Source of the DNA: Aphis gossypii
Taxonomy: Eukaryota > Arthropoda > Insecta > Hemiptera > Aphididae
Direction of reading: 5' to 3'
Length of the DNA: 64,000 bases
NCBI RefSeq assembly: GCF_020184175.1
Contig: NC_065533.1
Coordinates: 51,002,351-51,066,350, forward strand
Shown: piece by piece, positions 13,801-25,130 of the stretch
Layout of the letters: the number at the start of each line of letters is the position of its first letter
How positions within the stretch are numbered: position 1 is the stretch's first letter
The notes under the pieces: model-generated
Database searches by the model: none
What the model saw: the letters and a program-made list of their open reading frames with translations, nothing else
Told to the model about the DNA's origin: nothing
Made by a program: the position numbers and the translations under genes

Positions 13801-16098
13801 CTATTATGTGTGTGAAGTCAAGTTTATATTCCTGAATAGAAATTTATTGTATAGGTAGACATTTTGTAATGGTACATTTATGTTTGATTTACAATGTGCA
13901 ACCAAAGAAATTAAACATATTTAATTCTAAGGAAATTTCACGGCATTCATTTTATGTTTAAATGATTGAATAATAATAGGTACATTATTAATACTAAAAC
14001 TGTTTTATTCTCCATAATAACTGTACTCGTCTGCAAACATAGTTATGTTTTCATTAGTGTAAAACGTAAAAATTAATTTGTATATGTGTGAAACTATACC
14101 TATTAATATTGATGAACTTATCAATATGTAATCATTGTTATCCATATTATTGCAAAGTGTGTCCATATAAAACATAGCTCATAACAAGTTGTACTATGTT
14201 ATGTTAGATGAACTGATACGGCAAGTGTGCGTAAATAGCATTGAACGAGGTGAATTGTTAATCAAAATTCGAAACGAATACAATGCAAGCATAATTGCTC
14301 ATAAACGTTTATATGAGAGCGGTTTAATATTTAGAATGAAACATACTACATTGGTAAGTTAATGTTGCGAATAATCTCAATTCGTTATTCTCATTCTCAT
14401 TCGGCTCTTCCCTATCACATCTCATATGAAATATTAATAATTTATTTATATTCATATATATACCATACATGTACGTTACGTTGAAAATTATAAAAATAAA
14501 TATAAACTTTATCAAGTAGATTTTAAAAACTTATAACGTAAGCAACTTATCTTATTATACATTAAGTAGGTATTTAATATGTTCCATTTACACATATTAT
14601 TTACCTACTAAACATTAATTTATATTATGCACGAAATTTTAAATACTAAGGTAACATAAACACATAAACATAACACTGTAAATTAAGATAAACTAATAAC
14701 TAATAAGTATGCATAATTATGTTCACAAGCATATTTTGTACAACAACGATATATGCTATATGTCTGTAGTACTATAGAGTAAAACTAAAGTATCAGCTGT
14801 GCTTAAATTTCATGTTACCTATTGAAATATTTTTAAAATAATATAATATTATTTCATGAATGTTATCAAATTTCTTAATGTTTTAATATTAAAAACATTA
14901 AAGATGTATTACTCTATGTATCGCGTTTATTGCTATTATAGAATGATAATATAGGCGGCTTGACAGAAAAGGATATACTTGATATAGAAGATCATCATGT
15001 TGTATTAAAAAAGAAATTGTCTGATGCAAACAATAAGTACAATAGATTAAAAACCAGTTTGAAAAAGGAATTAAATAATTTAAAAGATGCTCACCAACAC
15101 GAGTTAAATTGTTATAATAAGAACCATCAAGCATTAAAAGTATGTATATTTGTATAATTAAATGTTAAACTAAGAACAACATTAATTTTTTAAAAATTTA
15201 ACACATAAAACATTTATTTTTAGTTTTTTCTTTATTATTATTAAAAATTGAGTAATATTATTTGTTATTATTAATACAATAACTAATGCTTTTAGACTCA
15301 ACTTAAAAATAAAATAATAAAATAAATAAAAAATAATAATAAAATAGTATAATACGTGCAGTGGAAATCGGTTATAAGTTATAACTTATAAATTATAACA
15401 ACTCCGAACTCGTAAGGGAAAATATCAAGTTATTCGCTGTAACCAATTATTTTTTATAATATAAGCGATTTTTCTATATATATTGTGCAGTCATAGTTAA
15501 TAATTTTATTGTTTACATAATACATTGTTTCACATTAAAAACTTTTAAAAATAGAAATTAAAAAAAATAAATTAAAAAAATGTGTTCTTTAGTTGTATAA
15601 CTCGAAATAATATGAAAAAGGTTGTAATCATATAATAAAAAATAAATATATATTTTCGTAGTGTAATTATAGATACACTTGCGAAAGTCGTCATTTTTTT
15701 AACCGAGTAACCGATAATAATAATTGATGATGGAACCTTAATCCTTATTTTTACAAAGCAATAGTTTTAACCGATTTTGTAATTAGAGATATAGTACGAT
15801 AAATATAAGGTTTATTTCTGATGGGACTTCACATTTTAGTTGTTATAAGCGAAATTATAAGCTAACTTTATTTTAACCAATTTTCACTGTTTATGTTTTA
15901 TATTTTAAAGCACAATATGCTAAATCTGGACTTTTATTTTGTTTTGTTTGAAGTTATCATCATTATTCAGATATATTATATTATATAATTTAACAATTAT
16001 ACCTAGTTTTATTAAAAAATAATTTAATATTAAATAATACATGCATTATATTTTGTTTACAGAATCAACTCGATTTGATACTTGCAATGAATACATAA
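7816..16098 (+). CDS. DNALI1: Axonemal dynein light intermediate polypeptide 1 (p28 inner-arm light chain), five exons
   Basis: Exons are 7816-7920, 11328-11562, 14208-14353, 14942-15139 and 16063-16098. All have GT donors and AG acceptors, and the joined frame is 720 nt with stop, giving 239 residues. The family is usually about 240-280 residues, so the gene looks complete. Exon 2 carries the conserved block with PPEEWMEDGKKWRRVAST and the signature CPIRRELYTQCF. Exon 3 continues it with ELIRQV, ERGELLIKIRNEY and LYESGLIFRMK. Exons 4-5 are charged and heptad-like, as in the C-terminal coiled coil of the family, ending near NQLDLILAMNT. The start is set by an in-frame TAA at 7792-7794 just upstream. 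The family product is a light chain of single-headed inner-arm dyneins in motile axonemes; in an insect the expected site is the sperm tail (inferred). The splice at exons 2-3 turns the usual Asp of the F-D-E-L-I motif into Asn. The first 35 residues are acidic and poorly conserved. Confidence 0.93.
7921..11327 (+). other. Intron 1 of the dynein light chain gene
   Basis: This 3.4-kb intron begins GTACGAG and ends in TATAG. It is AT-rich. I saw no nested gene and no clearly bounded transposon; a 60-codon frame at 10581-10763 is not convincing. Confidence 0.75.
11931..12334. mobile_element. hAT-type MITE in intron 2, 8-bp target duplication
   Basis: Terminal inverted repeats start TAGGGTTGAAGACTTCTA on the left and TAGAGTTGAAGACTTCTA on the right (read inward). 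Both flanks carry the identical octamer ATGAATAC (11923-11930 and 12335-12342), the target-site length of hAT elements. The 404-bp interior is AT-rich and non-coding, with 'ttgcatatttt' motifs that also occur in the element at 47593-48245. It lies in intron 2 of the dynein light chain gene and away from its splice sites. Confidence 0.85.
15359..15889. mobile_element. Inverted-repeat element in intron 4 of the dynein light chain gene
   Basis: The left end CAGTGGAAATCGGTTATAA and the right end (inward) CAGTGAAAATTGGTTAAAA are imperfect inverted copies. Matching sequence continues inward, as 'cttataaattataacaact' on the left and a related 'cttataatttcgcttataacaact' on the inverted right. The CAGTG termini suggest a hAT-like MITE, but I could not find a clean 8-bp target duplication, so the class is uncertain and the copy is probably old. 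Confidence 0.6.
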
Positions 16099-16102
16099 CT
16101 CA

Positions 16103-16108
16103 AATAAA
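16103..16108 (+). terminator. Candidate poly(A) signal of the dynein light chain gene
   Basis: AATAAA lies 5 nt after the stop codon. That is very close to the coding end, and AATAAA is frequent by chance in this DNA, so the true cleavage site could be further downstream. Confidence 0.35.
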
Positions 16109-19002
16109 TAATAATAATCACGATAAATCCAATAATGATTGTCAGTTGTAATGCAATTATATTACGTATCGCGTATATTTACTTATATTGAAAACTGTAT
16201 AACTAGATTAGAATAATATTTATAAATTTCACAAGACAGTAAATCAAAGGTACAAATCTAAGTACAAATTATAGAATAATTAATGTTTAAACAAAAATTA
16301 CTAAAATAATTAGTAATAATTTAGCCGCTTACATGAATTTAATCGAAATTACAATAAGTATAACCAGAATCACGTCACCATACTCTGCATGTAGCCTATA
16401 ATACAAGTTATATACCTAATCAATTTAGCTCAAATACCCAAAACTTTAATAATTACATTTTGAAACAAAAAATTCTATAAATTTATGATTATATACTCCT
16501 TATGGCAGTATAAGAGTATGGGTATTATAAAACAACAGAGAATTCACAGAAAAACAGTTGTTGAACCTTTTCTAAGGGAAGTCAAACCGAACATATGGTT
16601 TCAAAAACACTTTGAAAACAATTTAATTATCGTGAAACACTACTCCTATAATAGTTTTCAGTAAACATAATATTTATACTGCTAAAATACGCTCTTACAC
16701 AGATAAAAACACATATAATACTACGTAGTCATTAAAAAAATAATCTAAACACTCAACCGGTAGGTTCTTTTCTAAGTTACTAAATTTCTCTTTGTTTTAC
16801 ATCCCTAAATAATGTGAATTAGACAGTTTTTTACGGTCGATACTCGATTGTATATTATGTTATCACTTATACCATTTACCATAATAATACGTCTAATAGA
16901 AATTTCAAGCAGCAATATTTCACAATGTAAATACATATATACTTTTCAAACTATATTAATGCCTCTCGTTTCTGTATGTGACTATTTGTAACAATTTACA
17001 ACTATATAAAGGCTCGACTTACGGGTCATGGTCTTAGTTCGGGCCACTTGATCGCGTCTACATTGCTAGTTAAACAAAAACTAGCTACAGCCAGATAAAC
17101 TTAAAATTTAAATTATACGGGAAGCCTAAGGTCATAACTTCAGGTTAAAATACACATAAAACACGAATATTACCGGTTAATAATTGGTACGGGTAGTATA
17201 TTTTTAATATATTTGTCAATACTTTAAACTTCAATTTTTAACACGTCCATGAATGAATTATCTTCTTTACGCGCTTAACACTGATTATTTTTAGTGCAAT
17301 GCATAAAATTGAAAAGAATATAATATAGACTACTGTTTAGTAGTACGTGTAATCATGTATAATATTGTAAATGGCGAGTGACGAGTTTATACCGTTTAAT
17401 CACTGCATACGACGTTATAAACTTGTAAACTATATATTTATTGTATTTTAATTGCATCGATTTAATAAAACATTATCAATACTTATATAATTTCATGATT
17501 TTTAATATTTTTTCTAATTTCCAGAAACATTGTGAACTACTATAGTATGATATCAAAAATATGTGGCCCGCGAGTTCGTGTGGCCGGTAAATGCTTTCAG
17601 TATGACCCGCAACCCGCAATACTAAATTTTTAAAACTAAAAAAAATATTAAAATGTTAATGAAAATAAAATATTAAAACTTAAACATTTTTAGAAAAATA
17701 AACTATAAAATGACTATCTTCGATTTTGTTGAGAATAATAAAATAAAAAATTATTTTTTTAACTTTTATACCGAAACATTAAATTTAATTAAAATTTGAA
17801 ATACCTGTAGACCTTGTCTTTGTGAGTCTTATGAAAAATAAAACAGAAATACAGAATTATATGACATGTACCTCTATTAATTCAGAAGATATCGCAATGG
17901 GCAAATGGTCATGGAACACCCTGTGTATCATACAAAAAAAAAAAATCATCGATTTGGCAAGAGATTTATAAAATATCATTATGTCAATGGCCATAAATTC
18001 AACAATAAATGTATATATTACGTCTTATTTTCATTCTGTAGATAGTAGCTATATTGTTTGTAAAACCAATGTATAATTTATAAGAATATAATAGACCTTT
18101 TTTTATTATTCGTTTTGTTGAGAAATATTACGTGAAAAATATGCACTCACTTTGTTTATTAATATGATTATGTAAATAGTCTATCACTTGTAGGTACAAC
18201 GACATTTATAGTTTACACACTACAATTGATCGGGTATCCGGTGTTCGAACGCGCAACATCATTTAATATTATAGTAATCATATATTAAATAATTTTAAAT
18301 CATATGATATAAATTAATATGAAACGATTGTTTTAAAGTCAAATAAAAATAAATAAATGAAAAAATATAATAAAATATTATTTGTCAGCGGTTGAATTAT
18401 CTAGAAACGCTCGAGAAAGCTTTAAGTAAGTTTGGCAAAAAATTATTTATTAATATAATGTATAATGTAAATTATATATTAAATAAATACTTATATTTTT
18501 ATCTATACTGTAAGAGTCTGCTGCACAAAACAGTAGTTTCAACAAAAAGTGCATGTGCAGTGCAGCCATCAGCTTTTTTAATTATTTACATAAATTCATT
18601 TGTAATTGTAATTCTTATAATAAGTTGTTTCTAAGCTCTTTGACATTGTTCGAAGAGTCATGGTAACATTATTGTTTTTTTACCATAGACTCCTACATTA
18701 AGACTTTAGAATAGAGTAGTACGTTCGTATAGAAGTTTGTATTGTTATTATTTAGTCGTGAAAAAATATTTCATAAATTATTTCGCATTTCATCCTTATA
18801 TATTATAATTTTTTTATTACGTAGTGCTGTGTTTTAAATTGTAAGAAATCAAATTGTAAAAACATAAATACTTAACTTTTTTCTTTACCAACAAATAACA
18901 TCTGACATTGTCATTGTTACATGTCATTGACAAGTAACATTTGTTCTCAATTTAATATTTTCAAGTATAAGAGCAAAACAAAAAAATAATTGTTATTCCT
19001 GT
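16109..19002. other. AT-rich non-coding stretch
   Basis: No gene or bounded element was supported. A short GC-richer patch at about 17560-17620 ('atgtggcccgcgagttcgtgtgg') resembles debris of a hAT-type transposon but is too short to assign. Confidence 0.4.
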
Positions 19003-19800
19003 AGCAAGTTCTGGAATAGCTGCTACTCTTTTACGCAATAATGAAACAGTACATTCGCTTTTAAATTACCACTAAACTTGCAAAACACTGATTATCCAGT
19101 ATACAATATTAAAAAAGGTACAATGAATGCTAAGTTATTTCGAGAATGCAGTGCCATCATCTGGGATGAATGTATACTTGAGCTCATAAAAACCAATAAA
19201 AGCATTAAATCGAACTTTAAAAGATATAAGAAACACAACCAAAATTATGGGTGGAATAACTGTAATTATTTCTGGTATATTTATTATTTTACTTAAACAT
19301 TAATTCCGATAAATATTTTATTTTCAAACACATTTTAGTTGATAATTTATTCAAAAAACATTTAAAAAAAACATATACTGTATATTACATTACTATAATT
19401 TTATGTTTTCAGCTGATTCTCGTCAAATTTTACCTGAGCAATTCAATGAGATATAAGAGCCGATGAAATTAATACGTACTTTAAATAACCCCATTTATGA
19501 AAAGATATAAAATTTTAAACCTTGAAAATCATATACAAACTCAATTGCACGGAGAGATCAATGTTGCTAATTTTTCAAACTGGCTATGACAAATTGGAAA
19601 TGGTACTTTTCCTGTGGATAATTATGGATTTATTCAATTTCCAGAACAATTCTATCATATAGTATACACTATTGATGCATTAATTTCTGTGATATACCCA
19701 AATATCAGTAATAATATTAAAAAAAATAATGAATGGTTAGGTGGTGTGATCATGCTATTTTAACATGCAAAAATGAAATTGTCAACTATATTAATAACTA
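19003..19800 (+). mobile_element. Decayed Helitron Pif1-like helicase fragment
   Basis: In order, but in changing frames, the region encodes pieces typical of Helitron helicases. They are SSGIAATLL at about 19009, then NIKKGT and FRECSAIIWDEC (a Walker B-like DEC) at about 19107-19172, MGGITVIISG at about 19249, DSRQILP at about 19416, and FSNWL, IGNGTFPVDNYG and LISVIYPNI at about 19577-19715. At least one frameshift, two stops and a non-homologous insertion after MGGITVIISG break it. The P-loop upstream and the Rep/HUH part are missing. It is a dead fragment that could not encode an enzyme. Confidence 0.8.
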
Positions 19801-19805
19801 TAATT

Positions 19806-20245
19806 CAGTGGTTCTTAACCTTTTGTAGATCATCGCGGACCCCTTTCACCAACTTTTTTCGAATGCCTTTTTTTTACATCTCATGTTATCATAACCAAAA
19901 TTATAATAATTATTTTATATTACATAAGTAGACACAGCAAAACATACACATTTTTAATTATAGCGAACGTCAATGCTTAAAGGTATTAGACACATCGTGT
20001 AGCACCGAGTATTGAGTATTTGGTATACTGATTTCTATACAGCCATAAAAATATTGTATAAACAAAATTGAACTTGAACCTTAACAGCTTCAAGTATTTT
20101 ACTTTTTACTTTGTATAGTCTATATCCTCAGAATTTCTGACTATTTATTTATTTGCTTTTTATTATTATTTATTATTAGCCAAAATAATAAAAAAAAACC
20201 AATCCCCTATATCTAGTACCCCCCCAACCCGTAAATACGCCACTG
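19806..20245. mobile_element. hAT-like termini bracketing about 440 bp
   Basis: At 19806 a terminus-like CAGTGGTTCTTAACC points right. At 20245 the inverted terminus CAGTGGCGTATTTACGGG points left. The two ends differ after CAGTGG, and no 8-bp target duplication is visible, so this may be two abutting or nested hAT-like remnants, not one element. The interior has no open frame of note. Confidence 0.4.
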
Positions 20246-20363
20246 GCCTTATTTAACACTTTCATTGCAAAAACTTTATTTGTATCATTACCAGTCTTCT
20301 TTTGAACCAGAAATACCTTACCATAGCCTCCTTTTCCTAAAACTTTCAATATTTCAAAACAAT
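20245..20363 (-). pseudogene. S6-kinase-like exon fragment (AGC kinase glycine loop)
   Basis: On the minus strand, an acceptor-like CTCTAG is followed by an exon reading CFEILKVLGKGGYGKVFLVQ and then KTGNDTNKVFAMKVLNKA. This contains the kinase P-loop GKGGYG and the VAIK-equivalent lysine in FAMKVL. The block is characteristic of p70 ribosomal S6 kinase. Similarity stops exactly where a transposon-like CAGTGGCG terminus begins at 20245, and no continuation of the kinase is seen on either side. The retained acceptor argues for a genomic duplication and against a retrocopy. I treat it as a broken duplicate; a real exon of a gene extending through large introns is less likely but not excluded. 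Confidence 0.7.
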
Positions 20364-22100
20364 CTAGAGTTAAAAGCATATATAGAAATTAATTTCAAAA
20401 GGGATAAAGGTTGAACCACTAAACCTCCTTCTTATATCTGATCTGATATATTTAATGTATCTACATCACTGAATGTATAATTTAAGAAACATATTTTTAA
20501 TATTTTAATTTAAGTTTTAAATTATTATAGTAATATAAATTGTATAAATTTGATTATGTTTTTAGATTAATGAATCAAAAAATAATAAAATATTTAACAG
20601 ATTATACTTTTTTTTTTTTTTTGAAAAATAATTGCACTGTTACCAAAAAATTTTATTGATTAGTTTTAAATTATAATGTACTGTGAAATATCTTTAACAA
20701 TAAAATATTATAAGGATTTCCACATTTCTTCCTGTGAAAATAGGTCTGACACAAATAGAAATTTTTTTTTTATATTATTGAGAATAATACCTATTATAAT
20801 AAATCATAATAAATTTAGAATATTTTATATAATTTTGTGTATTAGCTAACTAATAATAATATTCTATCTATATGATTATTACTTAGAAGCGAGTCTCCAA
20901 AATCATGGATTTTCGCCATTAAGCCATGGATATAATAATTATATATATTTTAAAATAATATTAATTTTATTAGGTATTTTATAAAAAAAAAAAAAATATG
21001 TCTATAATTTTTAGAACATATCAATAGTAGTCATTAAATATTTCCAGTAAAATAATTAAATAATATTTAAACTTGTGAGTTGTAATATAAAGACTAAACA
21101 ATTATAATTTCTGTTTCGTACATACAAGTATTTTATTAAGAATAATAATAAATATCCACTGTACCTACTTTAAAAATTTTGTGTAGACAGCATTTTATAA
21201 TTTTTCTAAAGATTTAAAATCAAATATAAATAATTGTAAAGTTTTTTTGTAGAAATTTGTTGTGGAAATATTTTATTGTATATAACGGTGATAATAATAT
21301 AGTGTATTTATATACATGATAAATGAAATAATATTCATTGATAAGCGTAACGGTATAACTTGAAAATAAATGAGCTGATGGACTCATTTTATCTTAACAG
21401 TCTGAATAAGTTTTCACGGAAAGAAAATAGAAAAATTGAATATATTTTTTTATGTGATTTTTGTATTAACTCGCTATACGTATTTTCTGAAATTCCAGTC
21501 ACCCTTTACGCTACAACCCTTAGGAGCCGAGCAATTTGACGTGGTAGGTTGGGGACTGACAATATCTACAATGTCAGTTAATGATGAAATAATTTTTAAA
21601 AAGTTCTGTATAAGATAGATTGCAATTTTTTACGGGCAACGGAGTGCACTAGAACAGTTATAATATTATAATATAGCTCCTCCTCGGTTCTCAAAATATG
21701 ATATACTCATAAAGATTGAACTTTTAATTTTAATTAAAAAAAATTAATTAGATAGTAGAAAAAAAAGAACAGAATGTATAAAACGTAAATAAATGTAACA
21801 AAATCTCCGCTCAGAACCATCCCGTTTTGAAATGCAACAATTTATCATTGTTATTTCAGATTTCAACGGTCACTCCAGTCTTTTGTGTTGTAATTGAACA
21901 GTTTTGTGAAATCAAAACGTATTTTTAACCGAATGAAAAAAATAAAACAATTATATTATAAAAAAAGGTATTATAAAAAAAAAAACCCCAAATTGACTAT
22001 ATTATTGTGTATAGTGTATTGTGTGTATTGTGTGTATTGTGTCTATTGTGTATATTTACATACTCGGAGCCGAGAACGGTGAAAGTAAAAGTGAATGCGA
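20364..22100. other. AT-rich non-coding stretch
   Basis: No supported gene. A short frame at 21436-21618 includes a less AT-biased block (about 21497-21580) of unknown origin. Around 22005-22050 there is a short imperfect 'gtgtattgtgtattgtgt' run. Confidence 0.4.
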
Positions 22101-22142
22101 TTTTGAGGCTATGGCGATCAGACTACCTAGGCGCCACTAATG

Positions 22143-22156
22143 TACCAGGGTCCCAT
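22143..22156 (+). repeat. TACCAGGGTCCCAT dispersed motif, copy 2
   Basis: The core is preceded by GCGCCACTAATG and followed by a GC-rich tail with repeated GACGG and GCGACGGC steps. A second recurrent motif, GTTGTCTCCGTCTTAC, lies at 22267-22282. Confidence 0.6.
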
Positions 22157-22266
22157 CAATATAAGACCGACGGTAGCGACGGCGACGGCTGGACATAAAC
22201 GTGTCGCACACGCACGACACACACAACAATATTATTATCAAGTCTTCTTAATTTCGTAACAAGTGC

Positions 22267-22282
22267 GTTGTCTCCGTCTTAC
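22267..22282 (-). repeat. GTAAGACGGAGACAAC dispersed motif
   Basis: Minus-strand copy of a 16-bp motif also found at 37703, 61261 (minus) and 61810. Function unknown. Confidence 0.5.
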
Positions 22283-23330
22283 AATTAATGAACAACGTAT
22301 CAAATTTTAGAATCACAGTAATCCGTTTTACTCTTTTTTTTTAAAAAAAAAAAAATATTATAATGAGTTGACCTATTATACAATTTTAATAATAATAATA
22401 ATATTGTAGATAATACTCGTATTATTATCATCACGGGCGTCCGGGATTCTTTTATCGATATTTTAATGTTGAAATAAATTATGATCATTTTAAAACGTAC
22501 AAAGAAATAACGTACAGTTTTAAAATGCATATAACTTGTTTTGTAATAAAAATCTTCAAAATACCCCAGACAACGTCTTATCTTTAATTTTAAAATATAG
22601 GTCACTTATTAACACTTCGCTATAATTTTTAAAATCGTGCTACTATTGATATTTTCTCCACTGCACGGAAATACATTGAATCATATATAGATATATATTA
22701 TTATATATGTGCATATTTTTAATATTATGACTAAAAGAAATGTATCTACCAACGAGGTTACTATGATAACGTAATTATAATAATCATCGGTTGCTAGCAG
22801 TAACCTTACAAAAATTCCAAATAAAAATAATATTATAACAACGTTGACGAAAAAAACTGTATTCAGTTCAAAAACATAATACAAATTGTTGGATAAAAGA
22901 ATAAAATGGATTATTTATGTACGTAAAATGTGATGAGTTATATGTCTTATATTTTTTGTCTCACGGAGACAACAAGTCATGTTGATAGTCAATAATAAGT
23001 TTATTAGCAATACCTAATAGATATTATTGACGCGATTTTTACATTTTGTTCGTATACCGTATTCGCTTTTAGCCGCCTCGACTTACGTATATGCAAACAA
23101 TACTGCAGACACCATCGTTTTATCTATCAGAATAGTGAGATTACACTGCATACGTATTTGTTTCGAAAATAAATTGAATTCTCTTAGCATAGCGTTGCGG
23201 TCTTCGATGTACACACGTTGTAATACAGTCGTCTGTATTGATACCTAATAATATTATGACGTACGAGTTTATGTTTTAGGTTTTTACGATCGTCTGATGC
23301 TGAAACGTTTAAAATCGATCGTTAGCCTAT
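22283..23330. other. AT-rich non-coding stretch
   Basis: Short frames on both strands here are hydrophobic and repeat-derived; none shows a domain or splice context. Confidence 0.4.
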
Positions 23331-23606
23331 TTATATAATATATAGTCATGATTGCAGTTTTGAACTGTGTGTAACGTAATTTTAAGTCGGTGCGCGGTGT
23401 ATAGGTGCCGCGGTGCACAATATAATAATATAACATAGCGGTTTTTCAAAAAAAAAAAAAAAAAACATAAAAACACATAGTCGTCGAAGAAATTTCGCGA
23501 GCATATATAATACCCCTCCCGCAGCAGACCCTCCTCTACGCGCGTACATGTATTAAGTACGGTATATGTATACATACAGCTGTCCCGATGCGTCGTTCGT
23601 GTTCAT

Positions 23607-23608
<2 letters not shown>

Positions 23609-23640
<32 letters not shown>
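23609..23640. repeat. (ATT)n microsatellite
   Basis: About eleven uninterrupted ATT units, followed by an imperfect ACTATTATC. Confidence 0.9.
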
Positions 23641-23644
<4 letters not shown>

Positions 23645-24710
23645 TATCGTATAGAATACAAATCCGTAAACACTAAACTGAGACCATTAAACACGCGCCG
23701 GTTATATTTGAGTGTTTGACACTCGGCGCCGCGGCGTCGCTTCGCTCGGCAAATCCAAATAATAACATCCTCAGGCTTGTTCGTATATATACGTATAATA
23801 ACGTTGCATGTAACGGGTTAAATGTGCAAATTGTATTCTATGCGTACACATACTTACACACGTCGGTAGATATATAATAATAATATTGTGCGCCACTTTT
23901 GTAATGCACTCGCGAAATACAGCGTATATATATAACACTACGCGCGTTATATTATATTATCTCGTCTATGTGTGTGTGTGTAATATATGTATATATATAT
24001 ATATAAGAACCCGGCGTGCAATATATGTAAAATATAATAAAGGAGAGACTCGCTCGCAATATTACAACGATTTCTTCGCCGGGCTCGAGTTTAATATAAT
24101 TTTTTTTTTTAGACTATATATATATAGAGCAGTCGTCGCTGCTGCGCTATACCTATACCTACCGTTATTATTATCGTTCAGCTCTGCTATGTAATTATAA
24201 TTTAGACCCCAATAAGTTTCCGCGGCAGAAAAGTCGTTTTCGTCGCTCGTCCTCGTGCAGTCAAGCCATCATCTCTCTACTATTCGCGTACCTAATTCGT
24301 TCACCTGCAGGATCGGTCGATTTACAATATATATATATATATATACAGTGCATCTCTTGTGCGATATTATTATCGTATACGCGTATATATGACAGTGAGC
24401 GCCTGCTGTCACTCGCAACAGCAGATGACGGGAGTGTGTATATAGATGGTTATTGTATCGAGGGCGGCGAGAATATAACAATATAATATTGTGATAATAA
24501 TATATGTAACGGCCACATCGATTATTATTATTACGCGTCGGCTGTATGTGTATACGATAGTTTAATTAATATTTTTGTGTTCCGGTAAAATTTACTAAGG
24601 CTTGTCGTGTGACAGTTTCCGAAAGTGTATATACTATATACATATATATTATATTAATGTAATATATATGCGCCGAAGTGGCGCGATAACCGGCGAAGGG
24701 AAACGGCGCG

Positions 24711-24733
24711 GCTGCTGCTGCTGCTGCTGCTGC
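24711..24733. repeat. (CTG)n trinucleotide repeat
   Basis: Nearly eight CTG/GCT units in a GC-rich context. Any protein read through it would be a homopolymer (Cys, Ala or Leu), with no support that it is translated. Confidence 0.85.
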
Positions 24734-25130
24734 GGAGACGACCGCGACGACGACGGGAACTCGCGGGTGAAATTAATAATATAACATTATTATTATTATT
24801 GTTGTTGTTGTATCTCCCGCTGTGGGAGACGGAAAAAACGAACCCAGTTCTGAGCTAGCTGGTTTCCGCTCGCGAGCATTATTCTCACGCGCTATACGGA
24901 CGTACAGGGTGTGCCGCCTCGGCGTTTGCCCTGCACGGAGGAAATAATAATATGATACATCGTACTGCAGCGGGTAGCCCGGCCGCCTGTTTATAAATCT
25001 ACGTCTGTCTATCTGCGTTTTAAAAAATCCTAATAACGATGATGGTCCACATTCTACACAAATACGTAGCCGCGTAGGCCGTTTTTTGAGAAACCCGACA
25101 ATTTTTTTTTTTTTTTTTTGTAATTAAAAA

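Larger units (their letters stand above)
23331..25130. other. CpG-rich, microsatellite-rich island without a supported ORF
   Basis: GC and CpG content is visibly higher than in neighbouring DNA (for example around 23690-23755, 24660-24760 and 24840-24990). It holds an ATT tract (23609-23640), TA tracts, and a CTG/GCT tract (24711-24733). Open frames here are short and shaped by repeats, including a poly-Cys run from the CTG tract. It may be a promoter plus untranslated first exon of a gene outside the window, which is an inference only. Confidence 0.35.

Noticed and set aside
19806..20245. One clean hAT element with two matching ends
   Set aside because: The ends differ after CAGTGG and the flanking octamers do not match, so a single intact element is not supported.
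24602..24784. 60-codon frame with a run of cysteines
   Set aside because: The cysteines come from a CTG microsatellite; nothing else supports translation.
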